64,000 nt of DNA from Desertivibrio insolitus (GTDB taxonomy: Bacteria > Actinomycetota > Actinomycetes > Actinomycetales > Microbacteriaceae): contig NZ_JAFIQW010000006.1 of assembly GCF_017355965.1 (NCBI RefSeq), positions 62,001-126,000 of the forward strand, given 5' to 3'. Below the pieces are notes generated by a model. It was not told the DNA's origin. It saw only the letters and a program-made list of their open reading frames with translations, and did not search any database. Position numbers and translations under genes: made by a program. Shown one piece after another: positions 54,383 through 63,611 of this stretch. Each line of letters starts with the position of its first letter. Within the stretch, counting starts at the first letter, position 1.

Positions 54383-55584
54383 ATCGACTGGACTCGCTGT
54401 GGCGGGACATCCGAAGTAAACCGGCCATGGCCGCGGCCGCGGCCTTCGTGGCGGGGGTGCTCTTCGCCTCCGTCGTGTGGGGTGTCGCAGTGTCGACGAG
54501 CAGGCAATCGGTGCAGCAACTCACCTCGGACGCCGGTCCCCAGCCCGGGCGCACGAGCTCCCCGACGCCCTCCGCGAGCGGCGACGAGGGGGAGGAGGGG
54601 AGCGGGGCATCACTCGAGCCCGACTCGGACGAACAGGAGGAGTCGAAACCCTCGGCGTCCGCTCCGGCCCTCCCCGCCGACCGTCCGACCGCACCGGCCG
54701 ATTGCCCCGAACCCACGACCTCTGTGGCGACCGCCGAGGAACTGCAGTCGGCTCTCGACGGGGCCTCGCCCGGAGACGTCATCGAGATCGAGGACGGGCA
54801 CTACGTCGGGGAGTTCCTCGCGACAGTCTCGGGCACCGAGGACGAGCCGATCACCCTCTGCGGCGGCACCGAGGCGATCCTCGACGGCGGCGACTACGAG
54901 GGGGACTACGTTTTCCACCTCGACGGTGCGAAGTACTGGCACCTTCTCGGCTTCACCGTCACGAACGGGCAGAAGGGCGTGATGGCGGACGGCACCGTCG
55001 GGTCGATCATCGAGGGCCTCACGGTCACCGGGATCGGCGACGAGGCGATCCACCTGCGCAAGTTCAGCACCGACAACGTCGTGACCGGCAACTTCATCAG
55101 CGTCACCGGCCTCCGTCGCCCCAAGTTCGGCGAGGGTGTCTACATCGGCACGGCCGAGTCGAACTGGTGCGACATGTCGGACTGCAAGCCCGACAACTCC
55201 GACCGCAACATCGTGGAGAACAACACGATCAGCGAGACGAGTTCCGAGGCGATCGACGTGAAGGAGGGGACGTCCTTCGGCATCGTCCGCAACAACACGT
55301 TCGACGGCTCGGGCATCATCGACGCCGACTCGTGGGTCGACATCAAGGGCAACGACTGGGTCATCGAGGGGAACGTCGGCAGGAACTCCCCGCTCGACGG
55401 CTTCCAGACCCACGAGATCCTCGACGGGTGGGGCACGCGCAACGTGTTCCGGGGCAACACCGCCGAGGTCAACGGCCCGGGCTTCGGGTTCTCCCTCACC
55501 CCGGTACGGGAGAACGTCGTCGAGTGCGACAACGAGGTGATCGGTGCGGCCGAGGGCGACATGAACGTCGACTGCTCCCGCTGA
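54379..55584 (+). CDS. Exported right-handed beta-helix protein (polysaccharide lyase/epimerase-like), copy 2
   Basis: 401 residues. N-terminal anchor helix (about 17-39), a long acidic Ser/Glu/Asp linker (about 45-110) not found in copy 1, then the same beta-helix domain: SVATAEELQSALDGASPGDV, NGQKGVMADGTV, IGTAESNWCDMSDCKPD, IDVKEGTS, HEILDGWGTRN, GPGFGFSLTPVRENVV. The linker would hold the catalytic or binding domain away from the membrane. ATGA overlap with the previous gene. Lyase or epimerase activity is a guess from fold and context. Confidence 0.78.
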   Translation: MNRLDSLWRDIRSKPAMAAAAAFVAGVLFASVVWGVAVSTSRQSVQQLTSDAGPQPGRTSSPTPSASGDEGEEGSGASLEPDSDEQEESKPSASAPALPADRPTAPADCPEPTTSVATAEELQSALDGASPGDVIEIEDGHYVGEFLATVSGTEDEPITLCGGTEAILDGGDYEGDYVFHLDGAKYWHLLGFTVTNGQKGVMADGTVGSIIEGLTVTGIGDEAIHLRKFSTDNVVTGNFISVTGLRRPKFGEGVYIGTAESNWCDMSDCKPDNSDRNIVENNTISETSSEAIDVKEGTSFGIVRNNTFDGSGIIDADSWVDIKGNDWVIEGNVGRNSPLDGFQTHEILDGWGTRNVFRGNTAEVNGPGFGFSLTPVRENVVECDNEVIGAAEGDMNVDCSR

Positions 55585-55617
55585 GTCTTCGCGGAGCCCA
55601 GGCTCCGTGATCTGAAC

Positions 55618-55664
55618 CTCTGCCGGGATGTCTGGGCGATCGGGGCCCCGGCATCCCGGCAGAG
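55618..55664 (+). ncRNA. Conserved hairpin with GATCGGG loop, copy 3
   Basis: CTCTGCCGGGATG (55618-55630) pairs perfectly with CATCCCGGCAGAG (55652-55664); the loop contains GCGATCGGGGCC. It follows the last gene of operon 2. A shorter hairpin, CGGAGCC/GGCTCCG (55592-55607), lies just before it and may be the actual terminator. Confidence 0.7.
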
Positions 55665-55688
55665 TCCTGTCATCGTACGACCGGCGAG

Positions 55689-56162
55689 TCAGCCCGCGAT
55701 CGGATCCGTGATGTCTGCGACCGTCGCCGAATACGCGCTGATCAGCGAATCGGCGTCGACGAAGGCGCTGTGCCCGTGCTCGCCGGCACCCATCGCTATC
55801 CGGCGGCCGCTCATCGTCTCGTCCGCGTACACAGGCCACGCGGTGGTCGAGCCGAGCGGAGTGATCGTGCCGCGCTCGTACCCCGTCGCCTCGAGGGCGA
55901 GTTCCGGCTCCGGCAGGCGCAGCTTGTTGACGCCGACGACCGCGCGCAGCTTCGGCCACGAGATTTGGCGGTCGCCCGGCACGAGCGCGAAGAGATAGGT
56001 GCCGTCGTGGCGGCGCACGACGAGCGACTTCACGATGTCGGCGGGTCGGATGCCGAGCAGCCCGGCCGCCTCCTCGAGGGAGCGCGCCTCGGGGCGCTTC
56101 ACGATCTCGACCTCGAGCCCGCGCCTTGCGGCATCCGTCTCGACCCTCGTGCGTCCGTCCAT
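55689..56162 (-). CDS. YbaK/EbsC-type aminoacyl-tRNA deacylase
   Basis: 157 residues of the YbaK/ProX editing domain, which hydrolyses mischarged aminoacyl-tRNA. Family landmarks: VKSLVVRRHDGTYLFALVPG, then LRAVVGVNKLRLPEPELALE, GYERGTITPLGS and VYADETM, ending VDADSLISAYSATVADI. The conserved Lys of the active site is in DIVKSLVV. ATG 56162; no strong ribosome site. It is convergent with operon 2 and divergent from dusB. Confidence 0.9.
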   Translation of the reverse strand: MDGRTRVETDAARRGLEVEIVKRPEARSLEEAAGLLGIRPADIVKSLVVRRHDGTYLFALVPGDRQISWPKLRAVVGVNKLRLPEPELALEATGYERGTITPLGSTTAWPVYADETMSGRRIAMGAGEHGHSAFVDADSLISAYSATVADITDPIAG

Positions 56163-56273
56163 GTTCCCGGCAACCGCCAGGAGCACGACGACATTCCCTT
56201 CCCAGGGGCGGGGACGACGCCCCCGTGCACAGCGGTCGGCTTCGAGCGGCCTGATCTGGGAGAATCGGGGGCG

Positions 56274-57428
56274 ATGTCCCTCGCTCCCGCTCCCGCCCGC
56301 GGCCTCTCCATCGGCCCGCTCGACCTCGACGTGCCCGTCGTGCTCGCACCCATGGCGGGCATCACCAACACGGCCTTCCGCCGCCTGTGCCGCGAGTTCG
56401 GCGCCGGCCTCTACGTCAGCGAGATGATCACGAGCCGCGCCCTCGTCGAGCGCACCCCGGAGAGCATGCGGCTCATCACGCATCACGAATCCGAGACCCC
56501 GCGCTCGATCCAGCTCTACGGGGTCGACCCGTACACGGTCAGCGAGGCGGTGCGGATGCTCGTCGCGGAGGACCGCGCCGACCACATCGACCTGAACTTC
56601 GGATGCCCGGTGCCCAAGGTCACCCGCAAGGGCGGGGGAGCGGCGCTGCCGTGGAAGCTCGGGCTGTTCCGCGAGATCGTGGAGCGCGCCGTCGAGGCCG
56701 CAGGGCCGCTGCCGCTCACCGTCAAGATGCGCAAGGGCATCGACTCCGACCACCTCACCTACCTCGAGGCGGGCAAGGCGGCGGAGGGCGCCGGCGTCGC
56801 GAGCATCGCGCTGCACGCCCGCACCGCCGCAGAGTTCTACTCGGGCCAGGCCGACTGGTCGGCCATCGCGAAGCTCAAGCAGACGATCACGAGCGTGCCG
56901 GTGCTCGGCAACGGCGACATCTGGAGCGCCGACGACGCCCTGCGCATGGTCGACGAGACCGGGTGCGACGGCGTCGTCGTCGGCCGCGGATGCCTGGGCC
57001 GCCCGTGGCTCTTCGGCGATCTGGCCGCCGCCTTCCGCGGCGAGCGCGCCACCGCCGCGCCCACCCTCGGCGAGGTCGCCCGCACGTTCCGCCGGCACGC
57101 CGAGCTGCTCGTCGAGTTCTTCGACAGCGAGGAGCGCGCCTGCCGCGACATCCGCAAGCACGTCGCCTGGTACTTCAAGGGCTACGCCGTCGGCGGCGAC
57201 CTGCGGGCGAAGCTCGCGACCGTCGAGTCCCTCGCGCAGCTGGACGACCTGCTCGCGACCCTCGACTGGGAGCAGCCCTACCCCGGCGAGGCCGCGGAGG
57301 GCCCGCGCGGCCGCGCCGGCAGCCCGAAGAGCCCGGCGCTGCCGGAGCGCTGGCTCGAGTCGCAGGAGCTCTCCGACCCGCACCGCGCCGACCTCACCGA
57401 GGCCGAGTCGAGCGTGAGCGGTGGTTGA
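56274..57428 (+). CDS. dusB: tRNA-dihydrouridine synthase (DusB-like)
   Basis: FMN-dependent reductase that makes dihydrouridine in tRNA. 384 residues. TIM barrel with VVLAPMAGITNTAFRRLCRE, DHIDLNFGCPVPKVTRKGGG (catalytic Cys in NFGCP), PLTVKMRKG, ALHARTAAEFYSG, VLGNGDIWSADDAL and VVVGRGCLGRPWLF, then the helical recognition domain. ATG 56274; GAGAAT (56260-56265) lies 8 bases upstream as at hemW. The stop overlaps the dgt start by 8 bases. Confidence 0.96.
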   Translation: MSLAPAPARGLSIGPLDLDVPVVLAPMAGITNTAFRRLCREFGAGLYVSEMITSRALVERTPESMRLITHHESETPRSIQLYGVDPYTVSEAVRMLVAEDRADHIDLNFGCPVPKVTRKGGGAALPWKLGLFREIVERAVEAAGPLPLTVKMRKGIDSDHLTYLEAGKAAEGAGVASIALHARTAAEFYSGQADWSAIAKLKQTITSVPVLGNGDIWSADDALRMVDETGCDGVVVGRGCLGRPWLFGDLAAAFRGERATAAPTLGEVARTFRRHAELLVEFFDSEERACRDIRKHVAWYFKGYAVGGDLRAKLATVESLAQLDDLLATLDWEQPYPGEAAEGPRGRAGSPKSPALPERWLESQELSDPHRADLTEAESSVSGG

Positions 57429-58704
57429 GGCCGCGCTCGGCGAGAGCGTCCCGATCGCCCTGCTCCCGGGCTACGGCACCCGCGACACCCAGCGCTGGCT
57501 GCCGGAGCGGCACTCGAACCGCCGCAGCGACTTCGCCCGCGACCGCGCGCGCCTGCTGCACTCGAGCGCGCTGCGCCGCCTCGCCGCGAAGACGCAGGTG
57601 CTCAGCCCGACCGGTGGCCTGGACTTCGCCCGCAACCGCCTGACGCACTCGCTCGAGGTCGCCCAGGTCGGGCGCGAGCTCGCCGCGAGCCTCGGTCTCG
57701 CCCCGGACGTCGTCGACACCGCCTGCCTCGCCCACGACCTCGGGCATCCGCCGTTCGGGCACAACGGCGAACTCGCCCTGAGCGAGTGGGCCGACGACAT
57801 CGGCGGCTTCGAGGGCAACGCGCAGACCCTCCGCCTGCTCACGCGCATCGAGCCGAAGGTCGTCGGCGACGACGGGCGCAGCTACGGCCTCAATCTCACG
57901 CGCGCCAGCCTCGACGCGAGCTGCAAGTACCCCTGGCCGAAGAGCACGGCGGTCGGCGACCCCAGCGGGCGGCAGAAGTTCGGCTTCTACGCCGACGACG
58001 CCGACGCCTTCCGCTGGATGCGCGACGGCGCCCCCGACCGGCGGCTCTGCATCGAGGCCCAGGTGATGGACCTTTCCGACGACATCGCCTACTCGGTCCA
58101 CGACTTCGAAGACGCGGTGGTCGGCGGGTACCTCGACGTCGCCCGCCTCGGCTCCCGCGACGAGCGCGACGCCCTCATCGGCACGATCTTCACCTGGAGC
58201 GGCGGGGCGCTCGACCGCGACGAGCTCTCGGAGGCGTTCGAGCGGCTCACCGACCTACCGTTCTGGCTCGAGGAGTACGACGGGTCCCGCCTCGACCAGG
58301 CGCGCCTGAAGAACCTGACGAGTCAGCTGATCGGGCGTTTCGCGGGCGCGGCCACGGAGGCGACGCGCGAGACCCACCCGCAGATGCTGCTCGCCCGCTA
58401 CGGCGCCGACGTCGTCGTGCCCCGGGGTATCAGCGCGGAGATCGCGGTGCTGAAGGGCATCGTCGCGGCGCACGTCATGGCCCACACCCGCCGTCAGCCG
58501 ATCTACGCCCAGCAGCGGGAACTGCTCGCCGACCTCGCCGACGTGCTCCTCGACGCCGGTCCCGCCGAGCTCGACCCGGGCTTCGCCGCCGACTGGCGCG
58601 CGGCGACGACGGATGCCGCGCGCAAGCGTGCCGTCGTCGACCAGGTCGCCTCGCTGACCGACCAGTCCGCGATCGCGTGGCACGAGCGCCTGGTCAAGCG
58701 GTGA
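57421..58704 (+). CDS. dgt: Deoxyguanosinetriphosphate triphosphohydrolase-like protein
   Basis: HD-domain phosphohydrolase that removes triphosphate from dNTPs. 427 residues. HD motif LAHDLGHPPFGHNGE (about 103-117), preceded by RNRLTHSLEVAQVGRELAA. Further parts: GFEGNAQTLRLLTRIEPK and MDLSDDIAYSVHDFEDAV (late metal ligand Asp). GTG start overlapping the dusB end. The dusB-dgt-dnaG order is conserved in actinobacteria. Confidence 0.95.
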   Translation: MVEAALGESVPIALLPGYGTRDTQRWLPERHSNRRSDFARDRARLLHSSALRRLAAKTQVLSPTGGLDFARNRLTHSLEVAQVGRELAASLGLAPDVVDTACLAHDLGHPPFGHNGELALSEWADDIGGFEGNAQTLRLLTRIEPKVVGDDGRSYGLNLTRASLDASCKYPWPKSTAVGDPSGRQKFGFYADDADAFRWMRDGAPDRRLCIEAQVMDLSDDIAYSVHDFEDAVVGGYLDVARLGSRDERDALIGTIFTWSGGALDRDELSEAFERLTDLPFWLEEYDGSRLDQARLKNLTSQLIGRFAGAATEATRETHPQMLLARYGADVVVPRGISAEIAVLKGIVAAHVMAHTRRQPIYAQQRELLADLADVLLDAGPAELDPGFAADWRAATTDAARKRAVVDQVASLTDQSAIAWHERLVKR

Positions 58705-58711
58705 GGCTTCT

Positions 58712-58717
58712 TACAAT
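58712..58717 (+). promoter_or_regulatory. -10 box TACAAT, leaderless promoter of dnaG
   Basis: TACAAT, 6 bases (GTGCGC), then ATG 58724. An in-frame GTG at 58718 touches the box and so would lie upstream of the transcript, which fixes the start at 58724. Confidence 0.7.
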
Positions 58718-58723
58718 GTGCGC

Positions 58724-60781
58724 ATGCCAGGGCTGATCCGCCGCGACGACATCGACGAGGTGCGGGCCAGGGTCAACATCGCGGACGTCGTCGGCGACCA
58801 CGTCGCGCTCAAGAGCGGCGGTGTCGGCTCGCTGAAGGGCCTCTGCCCCTTCCACGACGAGCGGAGCCCGAGCTTCTACGTCCGCCCGCAGGTCGGGCGC
58901 TACCACTGCTTCGGCTGCGGCGAGGACGGCGACGTCTTCACCTTCCTGCAGAAGATGGACGGCGCGACCTTCACCGAGGCGGTCGAGCGGCTCGCCGCGC
59001 GGATCGGCTTCGAGCTGCACTACGAGGACGGCGGCCAGGCATCCGACCACGGTCAGCGCGCCCGGCTGCTCGCCGCGAACGCCGCGGCCGCGGAGTTCTT
59101 CGTCGAGCAGCTGCGCACCCCGCAGGCCGCGGAGGCGCGCAAGTTCCTGGGCGACCGAGGCTTCGACCGCTCCGCCGCCGAGCGCTTCGGCTGCGGCTTC
59201 GCGCCGAAGTCCTACGACGCGCTCTCCTCGCACCTGCGCTCGAAGGGCTTCACCGACCAGGAGATCGTGACGGCGGGCCTCTGCGGCAAGGGGGAGCGCG
59301 GCCTCTACGACCGCTTCCGCGGCCGGCTCGTCTGGCCCATCCGCGACGTCACCGGTGCGACCCTCGGGTTCGGCGCCCGCAAGCTCTTCGACGACGACCA
59401 GGGCCCCAAGTACCTCAACACCCCCGAGACGCCGATCTACCGCAAGAGCCAGGTGCTCTACGGGCTCGACCTCGCCCGACGCGACATCTCCCGCGGCAAG
59501 CAGGTCGTCGTCGTCGAGGGCTACACGGATGTCATGGCGTGCCACCTCGCGGGAGTGACGACCGCCGTGGCGACTTGTGGCACCGCGTTCGGCGTCGACC
59601 ACATCAAGGTCGTGCGCCGGGTGCTCGGCGACTTCTCCGGCGCCGCGCTCTCCGGCGCGGGCGAGGTCGTCTTCACCTTCGACCCCGACGAGGCCGGGCA
59701 GAAGGCCGCGAGCCGCGCCTTCGCCGAGGAGCAGCGGTTCGCCGCGCAGACCTTCGTCGCGGTCGCCCCCGAGGGCCTCGACCCCTGCGATCTCCGGCTG
59801 AAGCGCGGGGACGACGCGGTGCGCCGCCTCGTCGCGACGAAGAAGCCGATGTTCGAGTTCATGATCCGGCGCGAGCTCGCCCAGCACGACCTCGAGACCG
59901 TCGAGGGCCGCGTCGCCGGCCTCCGCGCGGCCGCGCCCGTCGTCGCCGGCATCCGCGACTCCGCGCTCTCGGTGGGCTACACCCGCACCCTCGCCGGATG
60001 GCTCGGGCTCGACCCGGACGAGGTTGGGCGCGCGGTCCGCGCCGCGTCGCGGGGGAGCGGCAAGCAGGCCGACGCCGGCGCCCGTGCCGCGCAGACCTCG
60101 TCGCGTCCGGGCCGCCCGCCGCAGCGCCCCGACTCGACCCGCCGGGACGGGTCGGCGCGCCCGGACCGCGGCGGGCGCCCGCAGTCCGGCGCGTCGCGCC
60201 CTGCCGCCCACGACGCGCCCCCGCCGCCGGACGAGCCCTACGAGCCCTACGAGCCGGAGTACAACCCGTACGCGGACGCCGGCCAGCCCGCGCCGGCGCC
60301 GCGCGGTCCCTCCATCGTCGACCTGCCGATCGACCCGATCACCCGCCTCGAGCGCGACGCCCTCATGGCGATGCTGCAGCACCCCGAGCAAACGGGGAAG
60401 GAGCGGGTGGCGCGCGTCGCGAGCATCCGCTGGGACAATCGGGTGCTCGCCGTGGTGGGCGACGCGATCGCGGTGAGCCTCGACGACTTCGGCACGCCCG
60501 CCTGGGTCGACCGGGTCGCCCGCGAGGTGCCGGAGGGCTTCGAGACGCTCGTGCGCGAACTGAGCGTCGCGCCGCTGCCCGAGCGGGAGGGGCGCGCCCT
60601 CGACGCGTACTGCGAGGGAATCACCGCCCGCCTGATCGAGCGCGACCTGCTGCGGCTGAAGGCCGACCTCCTCGGTCAGCTGCAGCGGCTCGACCGCGCC
60701 GCCGACCCCGACCGGTTCGCGACACTGCAGCGCGCGCTCGTCGCCACGGATCAGGAGCGGATGCGCCTCCGCGGCGAGTAA
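58724..60781 (+). CDS. dnaG: DNA primase
   Basis: Makes RNA primers for replication. 685 residues. CHC2 zinc site: C41, H44, C62, C65 (CPFHDERSPSF and YHCFGCGEDGD). TOPRIM core with QVVVVEGYTDVMACHLAG and VVFTFDPDEAGQKAA. A Pro/Arg-rich low-complexity linker (about 450-520) joins the C-terminal helicase-binding domain. The linker is longer and more Pro/Asp/Tyr-rich than I expect. ATG 58724 chosen on the -10 box, not GTG 58718. Confidence 0.97.
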   Translation: MPGLIRRDDIDEVRARVNIADVVGDHVALKSGGVGSLKGLCPFHDERSPSFYVRPQVGRYHCFGCGEDGDVFTFLQKMDGATFTEAVERLAARIGFELHYEDGGQASDHGQRARLLAANAAAAEFFVEQLRTPQAAEARKFLGDRGFDRSAAERFGCGFAPKSYDALSSHLRSKGFTDQEIVTAGLCGKGERGLYDRFRGRLVWPIRDVTGATLGFGARKLFDDDQGPKYLNTPETPIYRKSQVLYGLDLARRDISRGKQVVVVEGYTDVMACHLAGVTTAVATCGTAFGVDHIKVVRRVLGDFSGAALSGAGEVVFTFDPDEAGQKAASRAFAEEQRFAAQTFVAVAPEGLDPCDLRLKRGDDAVRRLVATKKPMFEFMIRRELAQHDLETVEGRVAGLRAAAPVVAGIRDSALSVGYTRTLAGWLGLDPDEVGRAVRAASRGSGKQADAGARAAQTSSRPGRPPQRPDSTRRDGSARPDRGGRPQSGASRPAAHDAPPPPDEPYEPYEPEYNPYADAGQPAPAPRGPSIVDLPIDPITRLERDALMAMLQHPEQTGKERVARVASIRWDNRVLAVVGDAIAVSLDDFGTPAWVDRVAREVPEGFETLVRELSVAPLPEREGRALDAYCEGITARLIERDLLRLKADLLGQLQRLDRAADPDRFATLQRALVATDQERMRLRGE

Positions 60782-60832
60782 CGGCGGGGTATCGCCCACG
60801 CGTGTCCCGCCGGGAGGAACGCGGGCCGCGGT

Positions 60833-60838
60833 TAGCGT
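60833..60838 (+). promoter_or_regulatory. -10 box TAGCGT, leaderless promoter of ftsK
   Basis: TAGCGT, 6 bases (TGACGC), then ATG 60845. No ribosome site. Same as comEA and the 14271 lipoprotein gene. Confidence 0.65.
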
Positions 60839-60844
60839 TGACGC

Positions 60845-63610
60845 ATGGCTTCGAGCTCTTCGTCTTCGCGCGCCCGCGATTCCTCGCGCACCGCGCCCAC
60901 GAAGCGCCTGCCGCAGAACTCGAAACCGGCCCCGCGGAGCCGCAGCACCAAGGCGCCGATCGTCGAGGAGCGTCAGAGCGTCTTCGTCTCCGCCTGGATG
61001 GGCATGGCCCACCTGGCCGGCGGCGCCGCCCGCGCCCTCGGCAAGGAGGACCTCGCGAAGGAGGAGCGCCGCGACGGACTGCCCTTCTTCCTGCTCCTGC
61101 TCGCCGTTGTCGGCGCCGTCGTCGAGTGGTTCAATCCCGGCGCGCCCGTCGCGGTGACGCTCGACGCCTGGACCTTCGGCGGCCTCTTCGGCCGGGTCGC
61201 CTTCGCGCTGCCGATCATCATGTTCGTCTTCGCGATCTGGCTGTTCCGCCATCCGGCGAGCGTGCACGACAACACCCGCATCGGCATCGGGCTGAGCCTG
61301 TTCATCGTCGCCGTCGCGGGGCTCTGCCACGTGTTCGGCGGGCAGCCGCAGCCCGTCCAGGGCATCGTCGTGCTCGCGGCGGGCGGCGGCATCACAGGCT
61401 GGCTGCTCGCCTCTCCGCTCGTCGCGCTCGGCACCGCCTGGCTCGCGACGCCCGTGCTCTCGCTGCTCGTGCTGCTCTCGGTCTTCATCATCACGAAGAC
61501 CCCGCCGAACCGCGTCGGCGCCCGGCTGCGCGAGCTCTACGTCTGGCTCTTCGGCGCCGAGACCACCGAGGAGGAGCAGGCTCCCGCGGCCGCGAAGGGC
61601 CGCAAGGGCAAGGAGGAGACCGGCCAGTTCGGCAGGCTCGACGACCTCGCGCTCGAGGACGAGTCGGCGGGAGCGCTGCCCTGGTGGCGACGCAACAAGA
61701 CCGGCCGCGAGGAGGACCCGGCCTACGACACCCCGGTGCTGCCGGAGAAGTCGCAGAAGAAGGCTCCTGCCGAGCAGGTGACGGATGTCATCGACCTCAC
61801 GCCTCCCGTCGAGACGACGTCGTCGGCGTCCTCCGTCAGCGACGCGCCCTGGGACCTCGAGCTCTTCGACGAGCTCGACCGCGCCGAGGAGGCGGTCAAG
61901 AAGTTCACGGGCGAGGTCGCGCCGCTCGACGCGCAGAAGGTCGCCGAGGAGGAGAGCGTCGCAGACCCGCTCGCAGGCGCCGCGATCAGCGAGCCCGACG
62001 AGTTCGCCGGTCTCGTGCAGCAGTCCCCGAGCCAGTACCGGCTGCCCCCGGCCGCGATGCTCGCCCCCGGCACCCCGCCGAAGTCGCGCTCGGCCGCCAA
62101 CGACGAGGTCGTCGCGGCGATCACGAGCGTGCTCTCGCAGTTCTCCGTCGACGCGCGCGTCATCGGCTTCACCCGCGGCCCGAGTGTCACGCGGTACGAG
62201 ATCGAGCTCGGCCAGGGCGTCAAGGTCGAGAAGGTCACGGCGCTCAGCAAGAACCTCGCCTACGCCGTCGCGAGCAACGAGGTCACGATCCTCTCGCCCA
62301 TCCCCGGCAAGAGCGCCATCGGCGTCGAGATCCCGAACAAGGACCGCGAGACGGTGAGCCTCGGCGACGTGCTCCGCTCCGCGGCCGCGACGAAGAGCGC
62401 CCACCCGATGACGATCGGCGTCGGCAAGGACGTCGAGGGCGGCTTCGTCGTCGCGAACCTCGCGAAGATGCCGCACCTCCTCGTGGCCGGCTCGACCGGC
62501 TCGGGTAAGTCCAGCTTCGTCAATTCGATGATCACGAGCCTCCTCATGCGCGCGAAGCCCGCCGAGGTGCGCATGGTGCTGATCGACCCGAAGCGCGTCG
62601 AGCTCTCGATCTACGCCGGCGTCCCGCACCTCATCACGCCCATCATCACGAACCCCAAGAAGGCCGCGGAGGCGCTGCAGTGGGTCGTGAAGGAGATGGA
62701 CATGAGGTACGACGACCTCGCCAGCTTCGGGTTCCGGCACATCGACGACTTCAACCGCGCCGTCGTCAACAACGAGATCGTCCTGCCGCAGGGCAGCGAG
62801 CGTCAGCTGCGCCCGTACCCCTACCTCCTCGTCGTCGTCGACGAGCTCGCCGACCTGATGATGGTCGCGCCGCGCGACGTCGAGGACTCGATCGTGCGCA
62901 TCACCCAGCTCGCGCGTGCGTCCGGCATCCACCTCGTGCTCGCGACGCAGCGACCGTCGGTCGACGTCGTCACGGGTCTGATCAAGGCCAACGTGCCCTC
63001 CCGCCTCGCGTTCGCGGTCACGAGCGTCACCGACAGCCGCGTAATCCTCGACCAGCCGGGCGCCGACAAGCTCATCGGCCAGGGTGACGGCCTCTTCCTG
63101 CCGATGGGCGCCGCGAAACCGACCCGCGTGCAGGGCGCCTGGGTGCAGGAGAGCGAGATCGCCAAGGTCGTCGAGCATGTCACGCGGCAGGCGCAGCCCG
63201 AGTACCGCAACGACGTCGCCGCCGTCACCGAGAAGCGCGAGATCGACTCCGACATCGGCGACGACCTCGAGCTGCTCATCGCCGCGGCCGAGCTCATCGT
63301 CAGCTCCCAGTTCGGCTCGACCTCGATGCTGCAGCGCAAGCTCCGCGTCGGGTTCGCCAAGGCGGGGCGGCTCATGGACCTGCTCGAGTCCCGCGAGGTG
63401 GTCGGCCCCAGCGAGGGTTCGAAGGCCCGCGACGTCCTCGTCACGGCCGAGCAGCTGCCCGGCGTCATCGCCCGGATCAAGGGGGAGGACGCGCCCGCGT
63501 CATCCGCCGCCGCCCCGGCTGCGTCCCAGGCAACGCCCGCCGGCGCTGCCTACGATGAAGTCGAGGTGTCCTCGGATGAGGACGCCTGGCAGCTGACCGG
63601 CAGGGAGTGA
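60845..63610 (+). CDS. ftsK: DNA translocase FtsK/SpoIIIE
   Basis: Septum-located ATPase that pumps chromosomal DNA into daughter cells. 921 residues. A basic Ser-rich start, four membrane helices (about 80-220), a Glu/Ala-rich linker with a membrane-distal acidic part, alpha domain ([20 protein letters not shown]), beta ATPase domain with Walker [13 protein letters not shown] from about residue 547 and Walker [14 protein letters not shown], and the C-terminal gamma winged helix ([20 protein letters not shown]) that reads polar DNA motifs. pgsA follows after one base. Confidence 0.97.
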   Translation: MASSSSSSRARDSSRTAPTKRLPQNSKPAPRSRSTKAPIVEERQSVFVSAWMGMAHLAGGAARALGKEDLAKEERRDGLPFFLLLLAVVGAVVEWFNPGAPVAVTLDAWTFGGLFGRVAFALPIIMFVFAIWLFRHPASVHDNTRIGIGLSLFIVAVAGLCHVFGGQPQPVQGIVVLAAGGGITGWLLASPLVALGTAWLATPVLSLLVLLSVFIITKTPPNRVGARLRELYVWLFGAETTEEEQAPAAAKGRKGKEETGQFGRLDDLALEDESAGALPWWRRNKTGREEDPAYDTPVLPEKSQKKAPAEQVTDVIDLTPPVETTSSASSVSDAPWDLELFDELDRAEEAVKKFTGEVAPLDAQKVAEEESVADPLAGAAISEPDEFAGLVQQSPSQYRLPPAAMLAPGTPPKSRSAANDEVVAAITSVLSQFSVDARVIGFTRGPSVTRYEIELGQGVKVEKVTALSKNLAYAVASNEVTILSPIPGKSAIGVEIPNKDRETVSLGDVLRSAAATKSAHPMTIGVGKDVEGGFVVANLAKMPHLLVAGSTGSGKSSFVNSMITSLLMRAKPAEVRMVLIDPKRVELSIYAGVPHLITPIITNPKKAAEALQWVVKEMDMRYDDLASFGFRHIDDFNRAVVNNEIVLPQGSERQLRPYPYLLVVVDELADLMMVAPRDVEDSIVRITQLARASGIHLVLATQRPSVDVVTGLIKANVPSRLAFAVTSVTDSRVILDQPGADKLIGQGDGLFLPMGAAKPTRVQGAWVQESEIAKVVEHVTRQAQPEYRNDVAAVTEKREIDSDIGDDLELLIAAAELIVSSQFGSTSMLQRKLRVGFAKAGRLMDLLESREVVGPSEGSKARDVLVTAEQLPGVIARIKGEDAPASSAAAPAASQATPAGAAYDEVEVSSDEDAWQLTGRE

Positions 63611-63611
63611 C

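Noticed and set aside
42941-55664. CRISPR array or transposon explaining the repeats
   Set aside because: The repeats are gene-scale duplications and isolated hairpins, not short regularly spaced repeats; no transposase was seen.
58694-63178. A 1494-codon open frame on the minus strand opposite dnaG and ftsK
   Set aside because: It lies wholly antisense to well-recognised genes and is rich in Arg, Asp, Val and His, the typical product of reading GC-rich codons backwards. No domain seen.
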